From NCBI RefSeq assembly GCF_023502235.1, contig NZ_JAMFLY010000001.1, positions 62,001 to 126,000 on the forward strand: DNA of 64,000 bases, written 5' to 3'. The position numbers and the translations under genes are program-made. The notes below the pieces were generated by a model, which saw only the letters and a program-made list of their open reading frames with translations, was not told where the DNA came from and did not search any database. Positions within the stretch are counted from its first letter, which is position 1. Each line of letters opens with the position of its first letter. Shown here one piece after another: positions 18,728 through 27,451 of the stretch. This DNA comes from Flagellimonas myxillae (GTDB taxonomy: Bacteria; Bacteroidota; Bacteroidia; Flavobacteriales; Flavobacteriaceae).

Positions 18728-20086
18728 ATGAAAATTCATTTTATAGCCATTGGGGGTAGCGCAATGCACAATTTGGCCTTGGCCTTGGCGCATAAAGGAT
18801 ATACCATAACAGGTAGCGATGATGTTATTTATGAGCCCTCCAAAAGTAGGTTGGAGCTCCAAGGGCTGTTGCCAGCGGAATTTGGATGGTTTCCGGATAA
18901 AATCCAAAAAGATCTGGATGCCGTGGTGCTCGGCATGCATGCCAAACCAGATAATCCGGAGTTGGCACGAGCCCAGGAATTGGGATTAAAAATTTATTCC
19001 TATCCTGAGTTTTTGTACGAGCAATCCAAGGACAAGACGAGAGTGGTTATTGGCGGTAGCCATGGGAAGACCACAATTACGTCCATGATCCTACATGTTT
19101 TGGCTTACAACGACATTGAAGTGGATTATATGGTAGGTGCGCAATTGGAAGGATTTGACCGTATGGTCCACCTTACCGAGGAGAACGATTTCATTGTGCT
19201 AGAGGGCGATGAGTACCTTTCCTCTCCAATAGACCGCAGGCCAAAATTCCACTTATATCGGGCCAATATTGCACTTTTGAGCGGTATTGCATGGGATCAT
19301 ATCAATGTATTTCCAACCTATGAAAACTATGTGGAGCAATTCCGGATTTTTGTGGATGGAATTGTTAGGGGAGGGAGCATTACCTACAATATGGAGGACC
19401 CTGAAGTGAAGAAAGTGGTGGAATCTTCAGAAAATGCCATCCGTAAGTTCCCTTATAAAACCCCGGAACACATCGTGGAAAATGGCACAACCTTATTGGA
19501 AACCCCAGAAGGTCCTATGCCTGTTGAAGTCTTTGGAAAGCATAATCTAAGCAATCTGGCCGGGGCCAAATGGATTTGCCAACAGATGGGAGTTGATGAA
19601 GCTGATTTCTATGAAGCCATAGCCTCCTTTAAAGGAGCTTCCAAGCGATTGGAGAAAATTGCGGAGGGATCAAATAACATTGCTTTTAAAGACTTTGCGC
19701 ATTCGCCTAGCAAGGTCAAGGCCACTACTAGCGCCGTAAAGGAGCAATATCCAAATAGAAAGCTAATCGCCTGTTTGGAACTCCATACCTACAGCAGCCT
19801 CAATGCAGAGTTTTTACAAGAATATAAAGGCGCATTGGATGCTGCCGATGAAGCCATCGTTTTTTATTCCCCGAAGGCCGTAAAAATAAAGCGATTGGAA
19901 GAAGTTACCTCCCACCAAATTGCCGGGGCCCTGAATCGGGAAGATGTTACCATTTTCACTGATCCGGAGGCGTTTCAGCATCATCTGTTTGCCAAGGATT
20001 TTGATAATGCCGCCTTGCTCTTAATGAGTTCTGGAAACTATGGAGGACTTGATTTTGAAAGAATTAAGGTTCTTTTTGAGATTTAG
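18728..20086 (+). CDS. mpl: UDP-N-acetylmuramate:L-alanyl-gamma-D-glutamyl-meso-diaminopimelate ligase
   Basis: This 452-residue Mur ligase of the peptidoglycan recycling pathway joins a recovered tripeptide to UDP-MurNAc. It has the N-terminal IHFIAIGGSAMHNLALAL Rossmann motif, the ATP loop GGSHGKTTITSM, and the LEGDEYLSSPIDRRPKF segment that separates Mpl from MurC. It implies a DAP-type peptidoglycan. A perfect promoter precedes it. It is divergent from the cupin-SDR pair. Confidence 0.95.
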   Translation: MKIHFIAIGGSAMHNLALALAHKGYTITGSDDVIYEPSKSRLELQGLLPAEFGWFPDKIQKDLDAVVLGMHAKPDNPELARAQELGLKIYSYPEFLYEQSKDKTRVVIGGSHGKTTITSMILHVLAYNDIEVDYMVGAQLEGFDRMVHLTEENDFIVLEGDEYLSSPIDRRPKFHLYRANIALLSGIAWDHINVFPTYENYVEQFRIFVDGIVRGGSITYNMEDPEVKKVVESSENAIRKFPYKTPEHIVENGTTLLETPEGPMPVEVFGKHNLSNLAGAKWICQQMGVDEADFYEAIASFKGASKRLEKIAEGSNNIAFKDFAHSPSKVKATTSAVKEQYPNRKLIACLELHTYSSLNAEFLQEYKGALDAADEAIVFYSPKAVKIKRLEEVTSHQIAGALNREDVTIFTDPEAFQHHLFAKDFDNAALLLMSSGNYGGLDFERIKVLFEI

Positions 20087-20101
20087 AAAGAGTAAAATTT
20101 T

Positions 20102-20974
20102 TTAATAACCAGAATCAAATATTTTATTAATGTATGTGTGTCTAAAATCCCTGCAATTATAGTCGCCCCAATCACCAATGGTAGATGAAGACCGTATCGT
20201 TCTAAAAAGTTTGTTCTCTTGATAGTACATTTTAGATGTATATGAATGGCCAAATACATCATTGCCCTCAAAAATTGTACATATTATATTTCCTTTATTG
20301 TTGAAAAATGATGTTTTAGTTTCAGTTGAATGATCTCCACCAGTAAAACTTAAAGATTTGATTTTTGTACCAAATCTATTTTTAAACTCAACTTTATGGG
20401 AAAAATAGGCATCATCAGGGATGTCCAAAATTTCGACTGTATCGATATCAATAATTTTGGGAGTTAGTTCTAGTATTTTTGAATTGATAGTGTTTACATA
20501 TGAACTGTATTCTGGATTTTTGTTTTCTTGTAAATTGTTATTGTAGATTGTTAGAAGGTCTTTAGAATGTGCTATTAATTTAAGTCTTTTTAGGCAGTGT
20601 GACTTATCAAGAACGACTAAGCTTTTGTTACTATCAATCCATCTGATTAAATTGTTTTCGTGGCCAAAATAGTATCGATTCTCCTTTAAATTAGCACTTT
20701 CGGAATTAGTTGTATATATAAAGTATGCGTAATGAGGAATCCAATCAAGATCATAATAGAATTCATAACGAATTGTATCTATTTCCGAGACAACTTTTTT
20801 GATTTTGTCATTTTGGAGATAAAAATGATGGTTTTTTATGGTAACTCTAGTCAACTTTGACTTGTTGAGGCCATAGTACCGTTCTTTAATTTGGTTAATT
20901 TGATTCTGTATAGAGGTCTGCCCATAAACTGTAAAAGCAATGGGAAATAGAAATATTAGTAAGATATTTTTCAT
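20102..20974 (-). CDS. Putative secreted protein of unknown function, AT-rich
   Basis: This 290-residue protein has a signal peptide (MKNILLIFLFPIAFTVYGQ, cleaved near residue 19) and a mature part rich in Tyr, Asn and Lys, with beta-type alternation. I do not recognise a domain. The DNA is clearly more AT-rich than mpl and other neighbours, which suggests recent acquisition. It lies about 1.1 kb outside the radC element, so it is not part of that island. It is convergent with mpl. Confidence 0.6.
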   Translation of the reverse strand: MKNILLIFLFPIAFTVYGQTSIQNQINQIKERYYGLNKSKLTRVTIKNHHFYLQNDKIKKVVSEIDTIRYEFYYDLDWIPHYAYFIYTTNSESANLKENRYYFGHENNLIRWIDSNKSLVVLDKSHCLKRLKLIAHSKDLLTIYNNNLQENKNPEYSSYVNTINSKILELTPKIIDIDTVEILDIPDDAYFSHKVEFKNRFGTKIKSLSFTGGDHSTETKTSFFNNKGNIICTIFEGNDVFGHSYTSKMYYQENKLFRTIRSSSTIGDWGDYNCRDFRHTYINKIFDSGY

Positions 20975-21159
20975 TTGATTGGAATTCTATTCCAAATGTA
21001 GCTTATTGCCAAACCGATACTTATTCTAATTTTATGTATACCACTTTTGAATTGATCAATCACTGATATGAATTGACAAATTGTTAGGTGCTTTAACTTT
21101 TCTTGAAGTAAATATGTCAGTTCAAGGGTGCGCGGTATAATTATTGTTCAACCAAGAAT

Positions 21160-21345
21160 ATGGAATCGTCCAAAACAAAGCTACCCAAAAGAATACTGAA
21201 ACAAGTTCGCCGTGTAACCTACATATTTCTTTCTGCCTATATGCTTGGGCTTTCCAATGTTGTTCTCGAAGAGGACCGAATGATCAACGATACCCGGGCG
21301 CAAATTGAACAAATGGAGCTTCAGGACGAGGACGACGGACTATAG
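21160..21345 (+). CDS. Small conserved-type hypothetical protein
   Basis: This 61-residue protein has a basic N-terminus (KTKLPKRILKQVRRV), a short hydrophobic stretch (TYIFLSAYMLGLSNVVL) and an acidic tail ending EDEDDGL. It could be a single-helix membrane-associated protein. It starts with ATG and ends 7 bp before the convergent DUF1569 stop. The codon use is like the core genome. I do not know its function. Confidence 0.5.
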   Translation: MESSKTKLPKRILKQVRRVTYIFLSAYMLGLSNVVLEEDRMINDTRAQIEQMELQDEDDGL

Positions 21346-21352
21346 TTGATAT

Positions 21353-21802
21353 TTACACCCCAAACTGTCGTAAATGGTGGTCCAGATGCTTGTATTGCAT
21401 TTGCCCCCATTGATTAGGGGTAAAATGCCCGAATGCGGGATGGGGATCCCAAGTTTGTTTATCTTTCTCAAGGTGGAACTCGTTTACCAAAGCAATCAAG
21501 TTCTCTTTTTCCGGGCCGAAATCTTTTTCGTCGACTACCTCAAAACCTTTGGCTGTTGGCAGATTGTGCTTCCACAGCTTATCATCATACATGCCTTTTT
21601 TGAAACTTTTGAATAGCAACTTCATGAAGAAATTAGGCTTTTTCATCTTATATTTACCCATAGCCAAACGCAGTGGAAATTGGCAATGATGTAACATCTG
21701 ACCCACTTTCATCTTACCCCATTGGCCCTGGGAAGAGGTATTTAGCTGACCTATTCTTTCTATAACCTCAGTAACCGTCTGGGAATCGAACAATGATTTC
21801 AT
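21353..21802 (-). CDS. DUF1569 family protein
   Basis: This 149-residue protein fits DUF1569, a DinB-related four-helix family: the internal QWGKMKVGQMLHHCQFPLRL with paired histidines, and the C-terminal HPAFGHFTPNQWGQMQYKHL followed by HHLRQFGV. The histidine set suggests metal binding, as in DinB-like proteins. The role is unknown. It is divergent from radC with 50 bp between the starts. Confidence 0.8.
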   Translation of the reverse strand: MKSLFDSQTVTEVIERIGQLNTSSQGQWGKMKVGQMLHHCQFPLRLAMGKYKMKKPNFFMKLLFKSFKKGMYDDKLWKHNLPTAKGFEVVDEKDFGPEKENLIALVNEFHLEKDKQTWDPHPAFGHFTPNQWGQMQYKHLDHHLRQFGV

Positions 21803-21852
21803 TCCTTTAGCTTTTGAAATAAATTTACAAACTATTACGCTACCTTTAGATT

Positions 21853-22134
21853 ATGCAAGAAAAAACGGCTTCGTTTTCCATTAAGAACTGGGCGGAAGAT
21901 GACAAACCTAGGGAGAAGTTGGTGAACAAGGGCAGAACAGTACTTTCAGATGCGGAACTCATTGCCATTTTGATAGGTTCCGGAAGTAAAAAGGAAAGTG
22001 CGGTGGGATTATCACAGCGAATATTGGCAACCGTGAACCACAACTTGAACGAGCTTGGAAAACTCTCCGTGAACCAGCTGAAACAGTTTGAGGGAATAGG
22101 CAACGCAAATGAGTATCCAATGAATGTGATGTAA
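21853..22134 (+). pseudogene. radC: radC 5' fragment, split by the integrative element
   Basis: Residues 1-85 are the N-terminal UPF0758/RadC region with the helix-hairpin-helix start (KPREKLVNKG, then LSDAELIAILIGSG and QLKQFEGIGNA). The Lys codon after GIGNA is replaced at the AA core (22108-22109) by element sequence, which adds eight foreign residues and a stop at 22134. The catalytic MPN/JAB part is missing here and lies 23.3 kb away at 45435. The truncated helical domain could still be made, but RadC function as known would be lost. Excision would restore the gene exactly. Confidence 0.95.
22091..22128. other. attL of the radC element
   Basis: Chromosomal radC sequence to the left joins the element at the AA core (22108-22109). 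The element arm GTATCCAATGAATGTG (22113-22128) is the right half-site of the rebuilt attP. Its reverse complement matches the half-site at the other end in 11 of 16 positions. Confidence 0.8.
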
Positions 22135-22176
22135 AATTGATATTTATCTGTAAATTAGCCAAATAAAATAGGTGAA

Positions 22177-23940
22177 ATGCAGGATGTGGTTGCAATTTAC
22201 GCCCGTATATCAAATGAAAAGGAGGATACGGATGTTTCCATTGCCCAACAGATAGAACAGGGTAAGGAATTTGCCAAATCAAAAGGTATGGGTTACCTCA
22301 TTTATAAGGATGAGGGTTTATCTGGAACATTGGAAGCGAATGAACGCCCTGAAATGTGGCAACTGCTTCAAGATATAGTAAAGAAGGATTCAAAAATCAA
22401 GATTCTTTGGGGTAGGGAACACTTTAGACTATACAGGGGAACTGAATCAAAAAGGCAAATTCAAATAGTTTGTAAAAAGCATGATGTAGATATATATTAT
22501 GGTGATAAGAAGTTAGATAGGAGCGACCCAAATGTTGAACTCATGGATGATATTCTAGGGGTATTGGGTAAATTTTATGTCAATCTTACCAAACAGAACG
22601 TAAAACAGGCTATTAAAAAGAATTTCAATGATGGTAAGGCACATGGTGTCGCACCTTATGGATATAAAACAGGTGAGGGGAAAAAATTGGAAATTGACGA
22701 TGACCAAGCCAAATGGGTCAGAAAAATGTTCCAATGGCATATAGAAGGTCTGGGGCTTACCTCAATAACTCAAAAACTTACCAATTTTGATGTCCCTACC
22801 CAGTACAGCCCAGACCACATACGATTTTCAAAAGAATGGGATAGAACTACTGTTTACGGGATTTTAAAGAATAAACTATACTATGGGATAAGAACCCATA
22901 ATGATTGGAAGATAGAAAAGGAGGGAGGGAAGAAAAAAAGGGTTCTAGTTTCTTCAAGAGAAATCTCAGTACCACACTTGGCAATAATTGAAGAACATAC
23001 TTATAATGAATCCATATTGGCATTCGATAAATTAAAAAGCTATACAGGTAAAAGAACTAAACACAAGTATCTTCTTATAGATTTGTTGGAGTGTGAACAT
23101 TGCAACGGTCGTTATCTTGGAAGAGCTGATAATAGGAACAATGATGTATATAAGTGCAACAACAAAAGAAAATGGTCAGGTAAGGATAAGATTAAGGACA
23201 AGACTTGTAATAACAGAGATATAAGGAAAGGAAATATAGAGTTTTTTGTATGGGATTATTTAAGTGATGGTAAAACATTGTTGGACAATTTACTCGCAAA
23301 CGGTGATAAAGAGAATGAAGAAAGGAAAGCTAAATTAGAAGAAGAAATAGCAGCATTTGAAAAGGCTATAGACAAGTTAAATGCTGAATTGAATACTTCA
23401 AGATTATCACATAGGAAGGGCTTGTATACAGATAAAGAATTTGAAGCCGATAAAATTGAAATTAACAGAACTAAAATTGAGTATAGCATCAAACTTAAAA
23501 ACCACAAGGAGCAATTAAGGAATATCATAAAAGAAACGAACTTACTTGATGGACTACAAAAAGAGTTCGCTCTTATAGCAGATAGTACAACATTTGCAGA
23601 TGATGATTCACCCCTTTTACAAACTATAAAGAAGCAGAAACATGAAAAAGAAGTGCTAAATTCCCGATATGGCTTTAATGATAAACAGGAATTTTTAAAT
23701 AAATACGTTGATAGGATTTTGATAAACTATGCCAATGAAATATTTAAGTTGACCTTTAAATTTAAATCTCCCTTAACCGAAAGTGTTGTGTACATGGACA
23801 GGAATTTTTATGTGGCGATTGATGCGAACACAAAAGCTGTTTATGATTTAAAACACCCTAAATCACATAATTTATTGGCTAACTTAAACAAGCTTACCAA
23901 AACCATCCTTTCGATACAAGCAGAAAAAAAATCCGATTAG
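22177..23940 (+). CDS. Large serine recombinase (integrase of the radC element)
   Basis: This 587-residue protein has an N-terminal resolvase domain with YARIS (R10 and the probable nucleophile S12), a Recombinase domain (about 155-260), and a zinc ribbon. The zinc ribbon has CEHC near residue 308 and two later cysteines. A long coiled coil follows (about 378-455), then a C-terminal DNA-contact region. This is the standard layout of large serine integrases, which join short attP and attB sites with a 2-bp crossover. The gene lies at the left end reading inward, the usual position next to attL. It should catalyse integration into radC; excision would need a directionality factor. Confidence 0.95.
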   Translation: MQDVVAIYARISNEKEDTDVSIAQQIEQGKEFAKSKGMGYLIYKDEGLSGTLEANERPEMWQLLQDIVKKDSKIKILWGREHFRLYRGTESKRQIQIVCKKHDVDIYYGDKKLDRSDPNVELMDDILGVLGKFYVNLTKQNVKQAIKKNFNDGKAHGVAPYGYKTGEGKKLEIDDDQAKWVRKMFQWHIEGLGLTSITQKLTNFDVPTQYSPDHIRFSKEWDRTTVYGILKNKLYYGIRTHNDWKIEKEGGKKKRVLVSSREISVPHLAIIEEHTYNESILAFDKLKSYTGKRTKHKYLLIDLLECEHCNGRYLGRADNRNNDVYKCNNKRKWSGKDKIKDKTCNNRDIRKGNIEFFVWDYLSDGKTLLDNLLANGDKENEERKAKLEEEIAAFEKAIDKLNAELNTSRLSHRKGLYTDKEFEADKIEINRTKIEYSIKLKNHKEQLRNIIKETNLLDGLQKEFALIADSTTFADDDSPLLQTIKKQKHEKEVLNSRYGFNDKQEFLNKYVDRILINYANEIFKLTFKFKSPLTESVVYMDRNFYVAIDANTKAVYDLKHPKSHNLLANLNKLTKTILSIQAEKKSD

Positions 23941-23981
23941 AGGAAACACCTTAGCTTTATTCAATACATACTATTTGGCAT

Positions 23982-24260
23982 TTATTGAAACCGAACAATC
24001 CCACTCATAATCTCACTTCTTTTATAATAGACCCTACCACCTATACCATAAGCAATAAGCTTCCCTTTTTTTGTCCAATTATATAGAGTAGACATATCTA
24101 CCTTGAAATAATCGGCAGTTTCTTGTCTGGTCATTAATTCGACAGGTACTTTTGGTTGGAAGTTCTCTTTTATGGAAACGAGTTCCTTTTCCAAGTGGTA
24201 TAGTTTTCCCAATATTACTTCTGTTGCATTTGGCAAGTCTTCAAATTTTAGGTTTTTCAT
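23982..24260 (-). CDS. Small helix-turn-helix protein (HTH_17/excisionase-like)
   Basis: This 92-residue protein has a coiled N-terminus (ILGKLYHLEKELVSIKEN) and a C-terminal MerR/excisionase-type helix-turn-helix: LMTRQETADYFKVDMSTLYNWTKKGKLIAYGIGGRVYYKRSEI. Such proteins bind DNA as small regulators or excisionases of integrative elements in Bacteroidota. It is convergent with the serine recombinase and could regulate it or assist the tyrosine recombinase at 26897. The role is inferred from the fold. Confidence 0.8.
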   Translation of the reverse strand: MKNLKFEDLPNATEVILGKLYHLEKELVSIKENFQPKVPVELMTRQETADYFKVDMSTLYNWTKKGKLIAYGIGGRVYYKRSEIMSGIVRFQ

Positions 24261-24369
24261 TTCTTTAATTATAAATGAGCATGTGAATATGAATCTATTT
24301 TGTATTTAAAAGAAATTTAGTGACAAGATGTTATATTTATATTTTGTACGCAATTACTGACATTCTAAA

Positions 24370-25878
24370 ATGAATTTTTATTTAAATAATGAAGCTAACT
24401 CAGAAATTGAAAGAATCAATGTGATTTTTTTGTTTCATTCTAGTTGGGATGACTGGTTTACTTATTCTACTCTATATTCAGTTTATTACTATGATTCCGA
24501 AGGGCTACGCCATCATATTGGTTCTGTAAAAATTGGAGAGTTCAATATGGAGTCAAGAAAGAGAACGCCAGGTTTACCTAATTCATTTGAAGTGCTGGAA
24601 GAGTCTTTTTTTTCTTTAGGACAAGATGTAAGTTATTATGAAAGATTAAGTTTAATAAGTGTTGACTTTAGAGACGAAGTTTTAAATGCACTAAATGATA
24701 TAGCATTAAAAACTAATCTGTATAAGAAATCATTAAAAGAAAATGTTACCAGAATATCCTTGCTACGTGATGTAAGTACTACATCGGTGGAGGGTCAATT
24801 TAGAAGACTTGCAACTGGAAATGCTGAGTTAACTCCATATAGCTTTAAATTTCATTTACCTAAGCATCCCAAAAGTCAGGTTAATGATATGATTTTAGAC
24901 TTTAACGTAATTCCAAAATCTAACCCTCCTTCAAATATTAATGTTATTATTGGACGTAATGGTGTTGGTAAAACGCATTTGTTTAATAGTATGATTTCTT
25001 CTCTTCTAGGAGGAAATAGAAAAACAGGAAGAAATGGCTTCTTTACAAATTCACTTGATGAGTCAAAAAACCCCTTCTCAAACCTTATTTCAGTTTCATT
25101 TAGTGCTTTTGACGAAACAAACCCAATAGTAGAAAGAAGAGATAAAACTAAATACTTGAATTATTCATATATAGGTTTAAAAAGAGTAGAGAAAAATAAT
25201 GATAGACCGAAGAGTCCAACAATTTTAAAGAATGAATTTGTAAAAAGTATTGAAAAATGCAAGTTGCAAGGAAAGAAAACTAGGTGGATAAATGCAGTAA
25301 AAGTTCTAGAAGCTGACCCCGTATTTAATGAGTCTGAAATATCTCAAATTTTAGAGATAGAAAATAATTCGGATTTAAAGAATAAAGCACCTATCATTTT
25401 TAATAAACTAAGTTCGGGACACAAAATAGTATTATTAACAATTACACAAATAGTAGAGACTATAGAGGAAAGAAGTCTTGTTCTTTTAGACGAACCTGAA
25501 GGATATTTACATCCACCATTACTGTCAGCATTTATAAGAGCATTATCGGATATTTTAATCCAAAGAAATGCGGTGGCGATTATTGGAACTCATTCGCCTG
25601 TTGTATTGCAAGAAGTGCCTAAAAGTTCTGTGTGGAAATTACGAAGACACGGTGCAAATGCAATTGCAGAAAGGCTAGAGATTGAATCTTTTGGAGAAAA
25701 TGTAGGTTTACTTACGCAGGAAGTGTTTGGTTTAGAAGTTACTCATTCTGGATTTCACAATATCTTGAAAAGCATTGTGCAAAACTCTAATAGTTTTGAA
25801 GAGGCTATTAGCTCATTGGATAATAAGATAGGACAAGAGGGTAAAGCTATTTTAAGAACATTAATGTACAATAAGTGA
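24370..25878 (+). CDS. Septu-like ATPase (PtuA-type), AAA/ABC ATPase
   Basis: This 502-residue protein has an ABC/SMC-like ATPase core with a long insertion. Walker A is IIGRNGVGKTHLF (about 193-205), the signature-like motif is KLSSGHKIVLLTI, Walker B is LVLLDEPEGYLHPP (about 371-384), and the switch His lies in IIGTHSP (about 405-411). The first 170 residues are not recognised. It overlaps the HNH gene by 4 bp (GTGA). An ATPase-HNH pair of these sizes matches the Septu (PtuA-PtuB) anti-phage layout. There is no reverse transcriptase nearby, so this is not the retron-linked form. Other OLD-like two-gene systems, such as AbiL, remain possible. Confidence 0.8.
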   Translation: MNFYLNNEANSEIERINVIFLFHSSWDDWFTYSTLYSVYYYDSEGLRHHIGSVKIGEFNMESRKRTPGLPNSFEVLEESFFSLGQDVSYYERLSLISVDFRDEVLNALNDIALKTNLYKKSLKENVTRISLLRDVSTTSVEGQFRRLATGNAELTPYSFKFHLPKHPKSQVNDMILDFNVIPKSNPPSNINVIIGRNGVGKTHLFNSMISSLLGGNRKTGRNGFFTNSLDESKNPFSNLISVSFSAFDETNPIVERRDKTKYLNYSYIGLKRVEKNNDRPKSPTILKNEFVKSIEKCKLQGKKTRWINAVKVLEADPVFNESEISQILEIENNSDLKNKAPIIFNKLSSGHKIVLLTITQIVETIEERSLVLLDEPEGYLHPPLLSAFIRALSDILIQRNAVAIIGTHSPVVLQEVPKSSVWKLRRHGANAIAERLEIESFGENVGLLTQEVFGLEVTHSGFHNILKSIVQNSNSFEEAISSLDNKIGQEGKAILRTLMYNK

Positions 25879-26714
25879 AAAAAATAGCTAAACCATTATT
25901 CTTGGTTTCGAATGTTCTTGAAGACTGCGTTGATAATCTAAAAAATCAAGTATTGAAACAAGAGATATTAGATTCAATTGATTTTTTTACGACTGCCGAA
26001 TCGGAATTTGAAGATAAAATCAATGGAAATAATCTATATCAAATAGAACAAAATAAAATCATTAGTGAATCAATAGATTCAACTGTGCTAAAAAGTATCT
26101 ATTCTGATAGGATGGTTAATAAAAATAATAAGGGGAGGGTTTATTATGATTCTATTTTTGTTTCAGCTCCAAGTGGAAAATGTCCCTTTTGTTCGGTTAG
26201 ATTAGTTGGAGCGTTAGACCATTATTTACCAAAATCTAAATACCCTTTACTTTCTGTCACTCCAATTAATTTAGTTCCATCTTGTAACGATTGCAATAAA
26301 GACAAATTAGTGGACACTCCAAATAGTAGAGAAGAAGAAACGTTACATCCTTACTTTGATGACATTGAAAATTTTGATTGGTTAAAAGCAAAAATAATTA
26401 CACTAAAACCCATTAAATTTGAATATTATATTTCACCTCCTGATGATTGGACTGATTTATTAAAAGCCAGATTAAAACATCACTTTTCTGCATATCTGCT
26501 TAATGAATTATACTCCATTCATGCAATTGAGGAGTTTGAAAATATAAAACTGCAAATAACCAAATTATTTCAAACAGGAGGCGTAAATCTATTAAAGGAA
26601 CATATTTTAGACTGCTATAAGAGTAGATATTCTGTAAATAAAAATTCTTGGCAAACCGCTTTTTATCATTGCCTATATAATGATTCAGATTTTTGTGACG
26701 GGAACTTTATATAA
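25875..26714 (+). CDS. Septu-like HNH endonuclease (PtuB-type)
   Basis: This 279-residue protein has an HNH core at about residues 102-143: CPFC, then LDHYLPKSKYPLLSVTPINL, then CNDCNKDK, giving a zinc-held beta-beta-alpha nuclease. The start is GTG at 25875 inside the stop of the ATPase gene, so the two are translationally coupled. In Septu the ATPase holds or regulates the nuclease, which cuts DNA on infection. A weak terminator follows directly. The C-terminal half is helical and not recognised. Confidence 0.82.
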   Translation: MKKIAKPLFLVSNVLEDCVDNLKNQVLKQEILDSIDFFTTAESEFEDKINGNNLYQIEQNKIISESIDSTVLKSIYSDRMVNKNNKGRVYYDSIFVSAPSGKCPFCSVRLVGALDHYLPKSKYPLLSVTPINLVPSCNDCNKDKLVDTPNSREEETLHPYFDDIENFDWLKAKIITLKPIKFEYYISPPDDWTDLLKARLKHHFSAYLLNELYSIHAIEEFENIKLQITKLFQTGGVNLLKEHILDCYKSRYSVNKNSWQTAFYHCLYNDSDFCDGNFI

Positions 26715-26740
26715 AATCGTCTTTCTACGGTTTTATTTTA
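26713..26740 (+). terminator. Weak intrinsic terminator after the Septu-like pair
   Basis: An 8-bp stem (AAAATCGT with ACGGTTTT, one G-T pair) with a 6-base loop is followed by a T-rich stretch. It overlaps the stop of the HNH gene. Confidence 0.45.
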
Positions 26741-26765
26741 TATCCTCGTAAAATTTAGTGAAAAT

Positions 26766-26884
26766 AATGTTCAGAAATATTCTTAATGAACATTATCAAT
26801 GTTTTTAGTCTATTTAACCATGCTGTACAACTAAAATATTCATTTATATAGTATATTAATTAAAAATGAACATTATTTTTGTTC
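26766..26884. repeat. Iterated GAACATT/AATGTTC sites upstream of the tyrosine recombinase
   Basis: AATGTTC (26766-26772) and GAACATT (26788-26794) form an inverted pair with a 15-bp spacer. A further GAACATT (26868-26874) is followed by TGTTC (26880-26884), another inverted pair. The sites lie directly before the recombinase start at 26897. They could be operators or recombinase-binding sites. Confidence 0.5.
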
Positions 26885-26896
26885 AAATTGCTATCT

Positions 26897-27439
26897 ATGG
26901 TGGGTTCTACTTATATAGATTTTGATTTGGCTATGACCAAAGGGAAAAAACTTATCCGTTCTAGAGAGAATCCAAATTTTGGACTTCTTATTATTTGCGG
27001 TATCAATCTTGGACTTAGGATAGATGATTTATTGCATTTAACATTTAAACATTTAAAACAAGAGGAGTTTGCGATTATAGAGGGTAAGACTGGTAAGAAA
27101 AGGATATTGCAAGTCAATGATAATATAAGGGTGGCTCTTAATTTTTTTGATGATGATTTGACTTATAGTTTAGATGGTCATCCATTCACTTCGCAGAAAG
27201 GCTCCATCTATTCCGTGCAACATGTCAATAGGCTTATAAAGAAATATTTTAAAGGGAAGAATATTAGTAGCCATTCATTGCGCAAATCATTTGGGAGAAG
27301 GGTTTGGGAGAACAACAACAAGACCGATGAAGCCCTATTGTACTTATCAGAAATCTTCAATCATCAAAGCCCAGCAATCACTAGGAAGTATTTAGGGATA
27401 AGAGCGGAGGAAATAAAGAACATCTATCTAAACTTGTAA
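26897..27439 (+). CDS. Catalytic-domain-only tyrosine recombinase
   Basis: This 180-residue protein keeps the tyrosine recombinase active site: R41 (NLGLRIDDLL), a lysine near 61-67 (EGKTGKKR), H126-x-x-R129 (SHSLRKSFG), H156 (FNHQSPAITRKYLGI) and nucleophile Y165. It lacks the N-terminal SAM-like and arm-binding domains of phage integrases, which makes it about half the usual length. It may be a small resolvase or inversion enzyme, or a relic of a nested element. I start at the ATG at 26897; a TTG at 26879 would add six residues. Repeated GAACATT sites lie upstream. Confidence 0.82.
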   Translation: MVGSTYIDFDLAMTKGKKLIRSRENPNFGLLIICGINLGLRIDDLLHLTFKHLKQEEFAIIEGKTGKKRILQVNDNIRVALNFFDDDLTYSLDGHPFTSQKGSIYSVQHVNRLIKKYFKGKNISSHSLRKSFGRRVWENNNKTDEALLYLSEIFNHQSPAITRKYLGIRAEEIKNIYLNL

Positions 27440-27451
27440 ATAATTGTAAAT

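Noticed and set aside
24370..26714. Retron-type system for the ATPase-HNH pair
   Set aside because: No reverse transcriptase gene or msr/msd-like structure is seen on either side.
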